Source: Kappaphycus alvarezii | Taxonomy: Eukaryota; Rhodophyta; Florideophyceae; Gigartinales; Solieriaceae | Reading direction: 5' to 3' | Assembly: GCA_002205965.3 (NCBI GenBank) | Contig: NADL03000523.1 | Location: forward strand, 372,001 to 436,000 | DNA length: 64,000 bases | Shown: positions 19,602 to 30,967 of the stretch, piece by piece | Numbering within the stretch: position 1 is the stretch's first letter | Layout: every line of letters begins with the position of its first letter | Translations under genes and position numbers: made by a program | The notes under the pieces: generated by a model | What the model was told of the DNA's origin: nothing | What the model saw: the letters and a program-made list of their open reading frames with translations, nothing else | Database searches by the model: none

Positions 19602-20079
19602 TCATTCAAGATTTCAATTTATGCTGAGATCAATATTTTAAATAACAATGTCCTCCGGAATGCCATCCACCGGTACTGCAAGGAATTGGGCATCTCCGCA
19701 CTCGTCGAAGACACTCCTCCCCGTAGGGATCCAAACTCGTCTCCATCTCTACGCATGGACCTCTACATTCCGGGTGCCTATGGGCTCGACTCTCGTGATA
19801 TCGCCCTGGACGTCACTGTGGCCCATCCTCACTCCGTCAATTGCATCTCCCAAAGCGCATATTCCGCCGGAGCCAGCGAGGTTCCGACATTACGGTCCGC
19901 ACTGCAACGCTCACGACATCTTTCTCCTTCCGGTAGGTGTTGACTCCTATGGAGCTTTAGGGGCCAGCGGAACAAAATTATTGCGCCTTCTCGCATCTTT
20001 CGCTTTAAAGCCGCCGGAATTCGGCGCCAGCGCTGGAGCCTCAGGACTTAGTTACCCGCTTTTCGTTTTTCCTTCATAA
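19602..20079 (+). pseudogene. LINE-B endonuclease fragment, unit 1
   Basis: Plus strand: NNNVLRNAIHRYCKELGISALVED, RMDLYIPGAYGLDSRDIALD, DVTVAHPHS, ISQSAYSAGASE, then in another frame HYGPHCNAHDIFLLPVGVDSYGALG and LLRLLASFALK. It carries the LINE-B RLE order (R-M-D ... D-V-T). It is a subfamily clearly diverged from the 8345 and 13921 copies. At least one frameshift near 19880. Confidence 0.75.
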
Positions 20080-20378
20080 GATGCTGGCCCGCTAGGTCAA
20101 TACCCGCCGCGTGCCTGAGTAGTTATCATTGGTCTTCTCCCTCACACTTGCTTTAGGGGCTTTCGTTTGTTGTAAAAGAATTCCACACACAATAACAGCA
20201 GCTTTTCCCTTTCAGCAAACATTAGAAAAAACAAGATTTTTTCAAACATGAAGTGGGCTAAAATCTGTCATAGATAATGGAGACTTTCACGCCAAGATCG
20301 GTTGAGCTGTCGCCGATTATTCGAGGTAGAAGTTAATTATTGTGGTAGAGAACAAACTATCGAGCTCGATGGCAGACT
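20080..20378. other. Spacer between LINE-B piece and zinc-finger region
   Basis: About 300 bp, nothing recognised. Confidence 0.35.
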
Positions 20379-20588
20379 TCAGTCTGAAGTTTGTGTAATT
20401 TCATTAACAGATCGCTCCTGTTTCGATTCCGTCACTTTGAGTGAATATTCAGCAAACCGATGAAGAAGCCGTAAAGACCTTTTTACTTTGCCCAGGTCTG
20501 TAGTAATATACGACTCCTTGCAAGTGGCTTTTCCGCAACCCCTTTTGATGCACTTGTACTGTAAAACTGAAACAATCAGGACTGTCAA
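20379..20588 (-). CDS. Small Cys/Lys-rich ORF, unit 1
   Basis: 69-codon frame 82 bp downstream of the zinc-finger gene, same strand, different frame: VLQYKCIKRGCGKATCKESY ... LRLLHRFAEYSLKV. It may be a second exon, a separate small gene or chance. Closely equivalent frames occur at 38496-38693 and 47579-47788, and an altered one at 29471-29707. Basic composition with four cysteines hints at a zinc-binding remnant, but the spacing does not fit a standard finger. Confidence 0.3.
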   Translation of the reverse strand: MTVLIVSVLQYKCIKRGCGKATCKESYITTDLGKVKRSLRLLHRFAEYSLKVTESKQERSVNEITQTSD

Positions 20589-20670
20589 ACACTTTTGTGG
20601 AGTCTAATTACTTCAACCATCCCTTTTTCGCAACAAGCATCGAAATAAATACTTAAGAGTTAAAGGGGAG

Positions 20671-21144
20671 CTATATACGCCGCGAAAGATTATCTTGCAG
20701 TGGGGACTGGACGTGGAAGCTCTGATGAACGCTTCGAATATGACGATTAAGAGATGAGCGATGTCCATAACATTTGCCACAGCCAAAAGGACAAAGATGA
20801 GGCCTTTTACCTTGATGTACTGTCTCCTTGTGAGTATTTAAGTGACCAATCCTTTGAAAAAGAGATCCACAGCTGTTGCAGAGGAACTTCCTTGCATTTC
20901 GAGATGAGGATTTTGAAGATTTCACAACAGAGAGGAGCGAATCTTTTGACTCCCTTGAATGTCGAGGCTCCACTTTATCAGGTTCGTTCGGATTGTTCAG
21001 GACAATATTCCAAAATTCCTTTGGTCTTGAACCGTTCTCAGAGTATGAAGAAGGTGCATTCAGGTCCTTTTTGCTTGAACATAGGGTTTGAGCAACATTC
21101 GACTTTGCCGAAGACTGCTGCGTAACTGTTCCTTGTTGCTCCAT
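20671..21144 (-). CDS. C2H2 zinc-finger protein, unit 1 (intact)
   Basis: 157-codon frame from ATG (21142-21144) to stop. Residues 1-85 are low-complexity Ser/Asn/Lys-rich. Finger 1 has C89, C92, H105, H110 (FLCNSCGSLFQRIGHLNTH). A linker QGKRPH follows. Finger 2 has C118, C122, H135, H140 (CPFGCGKCYGHRSSLNRH). Tandem C2H2 fingers with a GKRP linker normally bind DNA, so a nuclear DNA-binding or regulatory role is inferred. It could be a host transcription-factor-like gene or an element-borne gene. It is the only plausible intact protein gene of the array and is present in four copies; this one and unit 4 are intact. No intron is needed. Confidence 0.7.
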   Translation of the reverse strand: MEQQGTVTQQSSAKSNVAQTLCSSKKDLNAPSSYSENGSRPKEFWNIVLNNPNEPDKVEPRHSRESKDSLLSVVKSSKSSSRNARKFLCNSCGSLFQRIGHLNTHKETVHQGKRPHLCPFGCGKCYGHRSSLNRHIRSVHQSFHVQSPLQDNLSRRI

Positions 21145-21465
21145 TTTACTAAAACCCGAAGGACATAAACTTCAGGAAGTCAAAAGATGGAGAAGTTTGG
21201 TACTGAGAAGCTTTCTATCCCTTCATATTAAGATCCTTTTTTAAGTAGGGAGCAGATGGCTTAGAATGGATGACGAGAAATATATTGATAAACAGTTGCA
21301 TTGCGTTTCCTGTACATCTTACGAACAGAATAATAGTTGCACTCTGCTTATTCACATCTACTGTCCCCTATAGGTACCTCTTGTCTAAAGTTCCAACACA
21401 AAGACTGTTTTCATTCAGTAGTAACGCTCTTGTGACAGAGGCTATCACGAGGCACTTTGAATAAG

Positions 21466-21532
21466 TTGTCTGGAAAAACATGGGATAGACCGGATATATC
21501 TTCCAAGAGTAAAACACCCAAACCTTTTCCCT
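21466..21532 (+). mobile_element. LINE-A tail insertion, 67 bp, 11-bp TSD, unit 1
   Basis: Only the last 67 bp of LINE-A (TTGTCTGGAAAAACATGGG ... AAACCTTTTCCCT), flanked by CTTTGAATAAG at 21455-21465 and 21533-21543. Equivalent copies: 30548-30613, 39582-39648, 48666-48732. Confidence 0.9.
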
Positions 21533-21590
21533 CTTTGAATAAGAAAACTTTCTGAGTAACTTTATGGCATCAGTATAATGGGTGTCAACT

Positions 21591-21642
21591 ATGGGATAGA
21601 TCGGATATATCTTCCAAAAGTAAAACACCCAAACCTTTCCCC
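21591..21642 (+). mobile_element. LINE-A tail fragment, second, unit 1
   Basis: 52 bp of terminal LINE-A tail ending AAACCTTTCCCC, same orientation as the previous one and ~50 bp away. No clear TSD. Equivalent copies: 30671-30722, 39706-39758, 48791-48842. Confidence 0.75.
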
Positions 21643-21893
21643 TTTTGACTAAAACCATTATCAAGTGGAGGTCTCAGGAAATCGATGAATAAGTGGCAGC
21701 AGGTACCCGATCAATTTTTTGCAACTAATCTGGTATGGATTTCCTTGTGATGAGAGATGAACACTTCAAATCATATAGCTAAATTTCCTGTCGATCATGT
21801 TGAGAAAGTACGGTGAATTTTTTTCAAGTTAGGAAAAGGGGCAAAAAGGGGGGTGTCTTTATTGAGATGTGTGGATTTGCTGGAACCCATTAA

Positions 21894-22928
21894 CCCGCTA
21901 AGCGGGTCTTCTTGCTGGGTACCCACGACACTCCGTATAATCTCGAATCCCGTCCAGAGGAACGCTGGGTCGTTGTTGTAGCAATACAATACCCAAGGAA
22001 GCAACTGGGGAAAGAGGTTCCGGACCGCATTGAAAAAGGAAGCACGGCTGCACAGGTTGAACGCATTCTTCAGATCGACCGACAAGAGCGCATATTCAGA
22101 GCGTGTACCAAACTCATTCACGATGCGCCGAACACCATGAACTACTGCATATATTCCTGAGCTTGTAGCGATACCAACCTGAAGAGGCTGGAAATAGGTA
22201 GCGGCCTTCTCATTGTCCTGAGTAGCGAGGCAGCTACAAACTAACCGTCGCAAAGTCTCTCCCACTGCAATGGGGCGCGGAGTCAGGTCCTTCTTCGCAA
22301 GTGGTGTGAGTGGAGCTCCAGCAATCCACGGGGCGAGGGCAGTAGGAGCCTTTCCGGAAGCCAGGACGTTCACCAGTTCTGTTAATAAATCCAAGAATTT
22401 CCCCTGCGAGGAAGATGTGGGTGTCCGGAGAAGCTACTCGACGTGAGAGGGGCGATGTCCAGATCCCCCCGGGGCTGAACCGGGTTTGAAAGAGCGAACT
22501 GCCAGCAAAACCTCATCCTTTGTGATCGCTGAGATGTCGGGGGGTGCGGAAGGCGGTTCAAAGTATTCCTCATCCTCCCGGGAAGATTGAGGATGTTTAG
22601 CTCGGAGGGCGTCAGACACAGACTTAGTTGCCGGTAACACCCCGAGAGATCCTAAAGCCTGTGAAGCTTTCCCGTTTGCTCCTTCGCGGGCGAGTCTTAT
22701 GGCACGACGGATGTTGGCCTGTTTCTGCTCCCGGGGCGTTAAAGTTCGCTTTGTTCGGGAGGTCGCTTGGTAAAGTGCGTTCTGCCATAAGGTTTGGAAC
22801 TGTTCTGCATTCGACAATTCGAGCCGTTCTCTGACTAAGTCGCTGGTCGATTGGACTTGCGTTATCACAATTGGCTTTGCCATTATACGGTATCTACGCT
22901 CCGGTACAAATTTACTGGGTACCAACAC
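21894..22928 (-). pseudogene. LINE-A 5' part, unit 2
   Basis: Same two frames as in unit 1 (22434-22928; core beginning at 22394) but the RT is cut at the unit junction after QQEDPLSGL. The frame then runs 33 codons into unrelated sequence, ending at 21795. Motif C and everything downstream are missing, so it cannot encode a working RT. Confidence 0.85.
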
Positions 22929-23020
22929 ACATATCTACCATAGTAAATTAACCCCCATTTTTCAAGTTTCAAAAAAAAATCATAGGAATCCCACCTGACC
23001 TATAGGGCACGCAAATGGTG

Positions 23021-23601
23021 GTGGTAAATCTTCATAGGCTGTACAATGTTGCACAGAAGCGTGCGGAGGGTATTCATAAATCAACTACGGATGCGGGCGG
23101 CGGGTAGAAACCAGTCGCGCCTGCATTATTTGGAGACTAAATGCAAAACGGGTAAGGAAGTCACGGAGCTCCTGTTGAGGGGAGGAACCGCGACGGGAAG
23201 CAGCGAAAGAAGCAAGGCGGCGGAAGAAACCCTTGCCGTCGTCGCCCAAGGCGCCATAGATATCAATCCCGATAGGGGAGAGGAGGATATCGTTTTGGTT
23301 GCAGTAAGTGCCGTAATGACGATGCTTCTCGCGTTCTGCGAGTGTTGCGGCAGCGCCTGCGGTAACAGTACTTGGCGAAATGTGGCGGCGTGCGGCGGGG
23401 TGGGCAACAGTAACGTCGACGGCGATATCGGTGCTGTGAAGCCCGTATGCAGCGGGTATTTAAATGTCCATTCGTAGCGCGGGGGACTCCGAATGCCAAG
23501 ATGAGTTGGGAACCTGGTAGAGGAGCGGATGCTCGACGAGGGCGACGATCCCAACTTCCTTGCAGTGGCGGGGAAGAACGTTGCGGAGAATGTGATGACG
23601 A
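23021..23601 (-). pseudogene. LINE-B 3' half, unit 2
   Basis: Copy of 13921-14500. It differs by one extra G near 23400 (GCGGGG versus GCGGG in unit 1), which changes the incidental frames. Confidence 0.75.
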
Positions 23602-24912
23602 AAATAGCGTTCCAGCTGCTCCGAAATTGCTTCGGAGTCTGCAAACTCGGCTACTTACTGAGCGTAGTCCCGACGTCGTCCACCGCCGAGGGCGCTGCCA
23701 TGTTTGACGATATGATGGAGCGCTGCGTCCGCACACTGGCAAGGGGGGTCTTGGAGTCAAAGGTCTTCCGTGAACTTCAACTCCTAGTGAAACCACTGGA
23801 TGCGAAGCGGCCCTCCCTTGGGATCCGATTCACTTCCGCCAAAAACATCGCCGCGGCCGCCTTCCTCGCCTCCAGGGCGGCCGCCAACAGGTTGTGCAAA
23901 GTTTTTCTGCCCGCTCCTATCACGAGTCTCGCCACCTACAACGACGCTTTGGGCGCCCACCGGAATTGCTCACTTTCCTGTCTGCAGTCAAGGATTCTAC
24001 CATTTCGTGCCTTTTGCTCACGCAATACACCATCGCAAAAGAAACTAACAGACGCAATCCATGCAGCAGTGGAAGAGAGCATTTCCCACGGTGATCAAAG
24101 AAGGCAGGCATTCCGCGCATCTATGGCCCTCCCGGGTGCCAAGGAATGGGTGTACTGCGCCCCGTGCCCCGGCCTCAAGATCAGTATTGATCCCCGTGAA
24201 TTTGCGGTGTGGTTTTAATACGTCTGCCAAGTCCCGTTCTTCCCTTCGGACGTCTCGTGCCCGAGACGAAACTGCCCGAAACCCTCGACTGTCTCGGGGA
24301 TCACCTCCTTCACTGCAGATATGGTGGGCACAGAACTCGACGGCATGACCATCAAGTGGCCCTGTTTGCACAAGGCCCGCAGAGAGCGGCCCGTCACCCT
24401 GCCGTCGAACCGGGGGACGGGGTCCATCGCACGAGGCCAGACATCCCGGCGATGGGAAGCAGTGGAGGTACGAATTTCTTTGACGTGATGTTCGTCAACC
24501 CGCTGGCGCCCTCCCACAGGGGGGCCCAAACGTTTAATCCGCTCACCTCCCTCAATGCGGCCGTCTCTGCGAGGCATAGAAGATATGAATATTTTATTGC
24601 AACCTCTGTGAGAAGTAAACTCGTGCCTATCCCTATATCTTCTCTCGGAGGTTGGCACCCAGACGCTTACAGGGTGCTAACCGACGTCGCGCGGAACGTG
24701 GCCGTTAGGGCGATGGAGGCATATGGTAAGGTCCGAGCGGTACTTACTCAGAGGCACGCTGCGGCGGCCGTAATGTTCAACGCAGCTTGTCTGCTGAGCG
24801 GCCTTGAGCCGGCTTTTTAGAGAAATTTAAGAGGTATTACTGGTCACTCTGTAGGATATTCCGGTTCACAACCGACCATATCTTTCAAATATTAAATCAC
24901 CCCACATTTTCC
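23601..24912 (+). pseudogene. LINE-A 3' half, unit 2
   Basis: Same two frames, same internal TAA and same tail as the unit 1 copy at 14500-15811. No difference noticed in the frames. Confidence 0.8.
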
Positions 24913-27900
24913 ACCTTACCGCCACTTGCAGTACACAAAATACCCATTTAAGCGGGCGCTACCGCAGATTTATCCAAATTGGCCAGTTAAAAGTCAAAGG
25001 AGATTCCGCACACGTGACGCTCTCGTAGCGAGGTGTCTGCCTTAGCAAGGTGATTACGGTTATCGCTCTTTAGTATCACTGTGTGCCTACCTTTCCAACG
25101 CCACCTGCTTGTTGACTTAGCTACCAGCTGCTTTTCAGTTGGTGCAAAGCCTCCGTTTTTCCGGGGATAGGTTATGAAGCATGGTCTGAATGAAAGTTAT
25201 TACACCCTCAGCTTGAGCACCAATCGCGGTAAATCAAACCCATTTACCCGCTTAAAAACTCCCCTGGTTTTTTTCTAAGAATCATGGCTGTAAAATAGCC
25301 TCTATTTCTCCCTACCACTAAACTTCTGATTCTTGTAACTCTTTCGCTACAAACGATTTAATTTCATCCTAGATAAAACATCGTGTATCTACAACACTAA
25401 AGCATGGGTGCTACATGCCCCTGAAAACCTCCCTGAGGACTACCTTCTCTCCCAAACAGTCGACTCGCTATTTTCAGCAGGCGGCTACAGGCTCCATTTT
25501 AGTTAATGGAAATGCTGTGTTGTTAGTGCTGTAGATCCTGAAACATGGTCTTAGTGCAAATTCTTGGCATTCCCACCCTTTGAACTACTCGCACTAAATC
25601 AACCGAACATATTTCCGTAATTAATAACTAGACGACACCCTGAACTCAATTCTGTCCTTTTGGAATCTTAGCTTGAATGAGTAGTGGAATCATACATGCT
25701 TAAGTCTTGATCATTAACATCAAGCTCTGGGTAGGACAACTTCCATTTCTGGTAACAATGGCTACCTCGTCTGTTTTTCATCACCTACCACCCCAGATTA
25801 TCTTAGTTACAATGCATACGTTTGTAGCTCGGGCTCTGGTACAGTTATTTACCAGAATGCTCATCGATATCACCCTGTGCTTCCCGCTTTACATGCTAGA
25901 AAGACTATCGGAGTTCTTACTTTCACACACCTGCTCTCCATCAATTTGAATCACTGTACTCGGCGCGCCAACGGGAACATGCTAAAATATAGACCCCGCT
26001 AGGTATTTACGTCTCTGACGCTGCTTTTTCAGCCACAATGAACAGCATTGATGTCCTCGTAGTACGTACTCACTCCTCTTGTCAGCGCATGTGCGTTCCC
26101 GTTGAAAATTTCTCTTCCAAGAAAACCGCAATACATTACCACGATAACATTTTTTCAAATATTATTTCATCTTTGTGTTTTAGCATACACCGAGGATTGC
26201 CGACCGGCACCTTTCAAATATGAAAGAACCGAATGGATCCGTTCTTTGTGTTCCTAGCGACTACGGTTGTTCACAAATGCTTTGGAAGGTGTTTTGAAGG
26301 GTGTCTCCACCAAGTTGTGATATTCTCCCTGTGATGATTACTAAATCTTCAGCGTTTGAGAAACCATAATTTTATTCACTTCCCTTTTCATGTCCACAAC
26401 CAGTTCTTTTTTCGACGAATGGCCACTTCTTGCATCAACAGTCCTGTTTTCTATTTCTTTCCCTTCTACATCGCTACTCCAAATAAAGTCACGTACTTAT
26501 ATATTGTCATCACAAAATACAATGAAGTCCCTCGCTATGTACTTGCAAAGGAAATTTCAGTTGTTTCTGCCGGTGGAGTAAAATTTAGTCCGAAGAATTT
26601 ATTATATCAACTGCAATCCAGCGATCTATAGGTCCTGCCAATGGTTTGATTACAAGTACAGAGGACTCCCAACCTTTCCATTACTCACAGTAAACCACCC
26701 CTTTACCCCTGTAATCAGCGAGGTACATACAATGTACAACCGCCGGGACATTCCAGCTGCTAGAAAGAAGTTTTAAGTTACAGTAGAAATCAAACCAATG
26801 TTCTAATAAAAATAGGCAAGCATATGAGAAAGGCTATCCTTAAACTTAAGTGGATGTACGAGGTTCTCATTTACTGTAACAGATATGCTAGCTGATTCCC
26901 AGTAGAATTGTATGGAAATTAAAATCAAGTAAATATGGGATTTGGTTTGTAACAAAAACCGTTCAAGGTTCTAAATGGATAATAAGTAAGAAAGAAACAA
27001 TATTGCGCAGATTTACGCAGCCTCCATGCTAATTTTTAAACTTTTTTCGTGTATCGATTTCTGAATTGCTTTATAAAAGGCTACAAGTAACAACCTTCAT
27101 AGGAATATTACAGAAAAGATTGAGCATGTGTTTAAATTTTTGATATTCCAGTAGCTGTATGACGACATCTGACCAGACTTTCCATTTTCTGTTAGACACT
27201 GAAATCTTAAGGCTTTAACCAGATCATCCGCTACCAGATGTGAGAGCCAGTTGGCGGGAGCCAATTGTTAGTGCCCATAGCAGGGGATTCTTTTCAAATA
27301 GAGAATCACCCCAAAGTTCTTTATTTTAAAACAGAAATTTATAACTGTCATCCTAATGTCTGAAATTGAATATCTGTATCTCATTGAAGATTATACAGTG
27401 CTGTAGTTTAGAAAAATGAGACTCTTGCGCAAAATGACATGAATTTGCAGGAGGTTACGTTCTTCCAAGCTGATCCTCGCCCTCAATTGTAACATACGTT
27501 CTTAGTGTATTGTAACAATAATCTCTTGCATCGTACATATGATAATTTCTACGCACTATATCGTTCACTATAACACTCTGTCTATGTCATGTATGTAATT
27601 ATTAATGGAAATGAGAGAATAAATACCCCTTTCCCGGTACTCAATGAAACTAAAATAAAGACCTACCCAAAATGGTAAATAATGAGTGGTGGCTAGTCCT
27701 CAGCATTTATCCTACAATTTTTTGGCGCGATGAAGCACACGATAACTTGTTGCATTTTTGAAACGTTCTTTGATGCAAATACAAAAATTGATTAGAGAAG
27801 CTCTTAAATCAAATGCCCCGCACTTTTGCTTTATTACCTCTCTTACCAAAATAGTTGTTGTTCCATTACTCTTGTGAAAAAGCGGTAATTATATACTTGC

Positions 27901-28502
27901 ATACTACGCTGCCTTACACATTTCCAATCAATCATTCGACATAGCGAAAGTAACCTGTGTCTATAAAAGAGAGAGCCTCGATATTTATTTTTTGATGTTA
28001 TCTATGTAAGGTGCTTACAATTTTTCTACGCCCACTCTAAAGTGACTCGTGCACTGCACGGAATGTGCTTAAAGGAAATGTAGTTGGAATGCAAAAATAT
28101 TAGTAGTATATTTAATATCTAAGGAACGGAGGATTTTCTTGCATTTCCACTATATATTTTCCAAGAGTGACACAACCAAAAGTTTTCCTCTTTATAGATC
28201 TCTCTGAGTACAAACAAGCCGTTTCATTTAAGTACTTCTTTGATTTGGGAAAAATGTATGATGTAAGTAACAATTGAAGCTGTGCAATTCTCCATATTTA
28301 CATTTACCTGATATTATAACTAGAGGTGAGCCATCCAGATTGAACTTTTAGTATACTGTAAAGTTATCTATTTCAAGCTAGCAGATTGATAAAATTTGCT
28401 TGGACTAGAAATCAAAGTACCAAAGGAAAGTTGGACCATTAGACCTTCTTGGAAATAATTTTGCACAAGATGCCTTTGGAAAACCTGCGGTCCTGTTGCG
28501 GA
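24913..28502. other. Gene-poor block, unit 2
   Basis: Counterpart of 15812-19403, practically identical; a 2-bp loss in a TA run near 28150 is one of few differences. Confidence 0.5.
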
Positions 28503-28511
28503 TCAATACTA

Positions 28512-29176
28512 GGGGGGAAGGTTTGAGTTTTTCACTCTTGGAAGATATATCTGATCTATCTCATGGTTTTCCAGACAACCAGAATCGACTCAAAAAGGAA
28601 TGCGGACACAGTGTTGGGAAGGAACTACGCTCCCTAAAAGGCTACCTTCAGGCCAGCCATCAAGCAGGCCACATCAGACATGACGGTTGCTCAATACTAT
28701 CATTCAAGATTTCAATTTATGCTGAGATCAATATTTTAAATAACAATGTCCTCCGGAATGCCATCCACCGGTACTGCAAGGAATTGGGCATCTCCGCACT
28801 CGTCGAAGACACTCCTCCCCGTAGGGATCCAAACTCGTCTCCATCTCTACGCATGGACCTCTACATTCCGGGTGCCTATGGGCTCGACTCTCGTGATATC
28901 GCCCTGGACGTCACTGTGGCCCATCCTCACTCCGTCAATTGCATCTCCCAAAGCGCATATTCCGCCGGAGCCAGCGAGGTTCCGACATTACGGTCCGCAC
29001 TGCAACGCTCACGACATCTTTCTCCTTCGGTAGGTGTTGACTCCTATGGAGCTTTAGGGGCCAGCGGAACAAAATTATTGCGCCTTCTCGCATCTTTCGC
29101 TTTAAAGCCGCCGGAATTCGGCGCCAGCGCTGGAGCCTCAGGACTTAGTTACCCGCTTTTCGTTTTTCCTTCATAA
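28512..29176. pseudogene. LINE-A tail insertion plus LINE-B piece, unit 2
   Basis: 28512-28690 is the TSD-flanked minus-strand LINE-A tail (TCAATACTA at 28503-28511 and 28691-28699). 28700-29176 is the plus-strand LINE-B fragment. One-base losses make a single 226-codon frame run through both; this fusion is incidental. Confidence 0.8.
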
Positions 29177-29757
29177 GATGCTGGCCCGCTAGGTCAATAC
29201 CCGCCGCGTGCCTGAGTAGTTATCATTGGTCTTCTCCCTCACACTTGCTTTAGGGGCTTTCGTTTGTTGTAAAAGAATTCCACACACAATAACAGCAGCT
29301 TTTCCTTTCAGCAAACATTAGAAAAAACAAGATTTTTTCAAACATGAAGTGGGCTAAAATCTGTCATAGATAATGGAGACTTTCACGCCAAGATCGGTTG
29401 AGCTGTCGCCGATTATTCGAGGTAGAAGTTAATTATTGTGGTAGAGAAATATCGAGCTCGATGGCAGACTTCAGTCTGAAGTTTGTGTAATTTCATTAAC
29501 AGATCGCTCCTGTTTCGATTCCGTCACTTTGAGTGAATATTCAGCAAACCGATGAAGAAGCCGTAAAGACCTTTTTACTTTGCCCAGGTCTGTAGTAATA
29601 TACGCTCCTTGCAAGTGGCTTTTCCGCAACCCCTTTTGATGCACTTGTACTGTAATGAAACAATCAGGACTGTCAAACACTTTGTGGAGTCTAATTACTT
29701 CAACCATCCCTTTTTCGCAACAAGCATCGAAATAAATACTTAAGAGTTAAAGGGGAG

Positions 29758-30228
29758 CTATATACGCCGCGAAAGATTATCTTGCAGTGGGGACTGGACG
29801 TGGAAGCTCTGATGAACGCTTCGAATATGACGATTAAGAGATGAGCGATGTCCATAACATTTGCCACAGCCAAAAGGACAAAGATGAGGCCTTTTACCTT
29901 GATGTACTGTCTCCTTGTGAGTATTTAAGTGACCAATCCTTTGAAAAAGATCCACAGCTGTTGCAGAGGAACTTCCTTGCATTTCGAGATGAGGATTTTG
30001 AAGATTTCACAACAGAGAGGAGCGAATCTTTGACTCCCTTGAATGTCGAGGCTCCACTTTATCAGGTTCGTTCGGATTGTTCAGGACAATATTCCAAAAT
30101 TCCTTTGGTCTTGAACCGTTCTCAGAGTATGAAGAAGGTGCATTCAGGTCCTTTTTGCTTGAACATAGGGTTTGAGCAACATTCGACTTTGCCGAAGACT
30201 GCTGCGTAACTGTTCCTTGTTGCTCCAT
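29758..30228 (-). pseudogene. C2H2 zinc-finger gene, unit 2 (frameshifted)
   Basis: Copy of 20671-21144, three bases shorter. A 2-bp loss (GAAAAAGATCC versus GAAAAAGAGATCC) and a one-base loss in a T run divide it into a 73-codon N-terminal frame and a 74-codon frame carrying the fingers. Finger 2 is unchanged; finger 1 loses its cysteine pair from the frame. Real inactivation and a consensus-sequence error are both possible. Confidence 0.7.
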
Positions 30229-30547
30229 TTTACTAAAACCCGAAGGACATAAACTTCAGGAAGTCAAAAGATGGAGAAGTTTGGTACTGAGAAGCTTTCT
30301 ATCCCTTCATATTAAGATCCTTTTTTAAGTAGGGAGCAGATGGCTTAGAATGGATGACGAGAAATTATTGATAAACAGTTGCATTGCGTTTCTGTACATC
30401 TTACGAACAGAATAATAGTTGCACTCTGCTTATTCACATCTACTGTCCCCTATAGGTACCTCTTGTCTAAAGTTCCAACACAAAGACTGTTTTCATTCAG
30501 TAGTAACGCTCTTGTGACAGAGGCTATCACGAGGCACTTTGAATAAG

Positions 30548-30722
30548 TTGTCTGGAAAACATGGGATAGACCGGATATATCTTCCAAGAGTAAAACACCC
30601 AAACCTTTTCCCTCTTTGAATAAGAAAACTTTCTGAGTAACTTTATGGCATCAGTATAATGGGTGTCAACTATGGGATAGATCGGATATATCTTCCAAAA
30701 GTAAAACACCCAAACCTTTTTT
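30548..30722 (+). mobile_element. Two LINE-A tails, unit 2
   Basis: 30548-30613 with TSD CTTTGAATAAG (30537-30547, 30614-30624), and 30671-30722. The C run at the end of the second tail reads as T here. Confidence 0.8.
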
Positions 30723-30967
30723 TGACTAAACCATTATCAAGTGGAGGTCTCAGGAAATCGATGAATAAGTGGCAGCAGGTACCCGATCAATTTTTGCAAC
30801 TAATCTGGTATGGATTTCCTTGTGATGAGAGATGAACACTTCAAATCATATAGCTAAATTTCCTGTCGATCATGTTGAGAAAGTACGGTGAATTTTTTTC
30901 AAGTTAGGAAAAGGGGCAAAAGGGGGGTGTCTTTATTGAGATGTGTGGATTTGCTGGAACCCATTAA

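Larger units (their letters stand above)
12794..21893. repeat. Tandem array unit 1 (9100 bp)
   Basis: First of four head-to-tail units. It starts at CCCGCTAAGCGGGTC inside the LINE-A RT gene and ends where the same sequence recurs at 21894. Left of 12794 the RT gene simply continues, so this is the original left edge. Contents: LINE-A 5' part, LINE-B/LINE-A junction, gene-poor block, LINE-A tail, LINE-B piece, zinc-finger gene, two LINE-A tails. Confidence 0.95.
21894..30967. repeat. Tandem array unit 2 (9074 bp)
   Basis: Near-identical to unit 1. The junction reads ...GGAACCCATT|AACCCGCTAAGC.... The first ~7.4 kb match unit 1 with only isolated changes. From about 29.3 kb onward one- and two-base deletions become frequent. 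Confidence 0.95.

Noticed and set aside
19413-21532. A 2.1-kb DNA transposon with LINE-A tails as terminal inverted repeats around the zinc-finger gene
   Set aside because: The two tails face each other like TIRs, but each has its own different TSD (TCAATACTA and CTTTGAATAAG), so they are two independent insertions.
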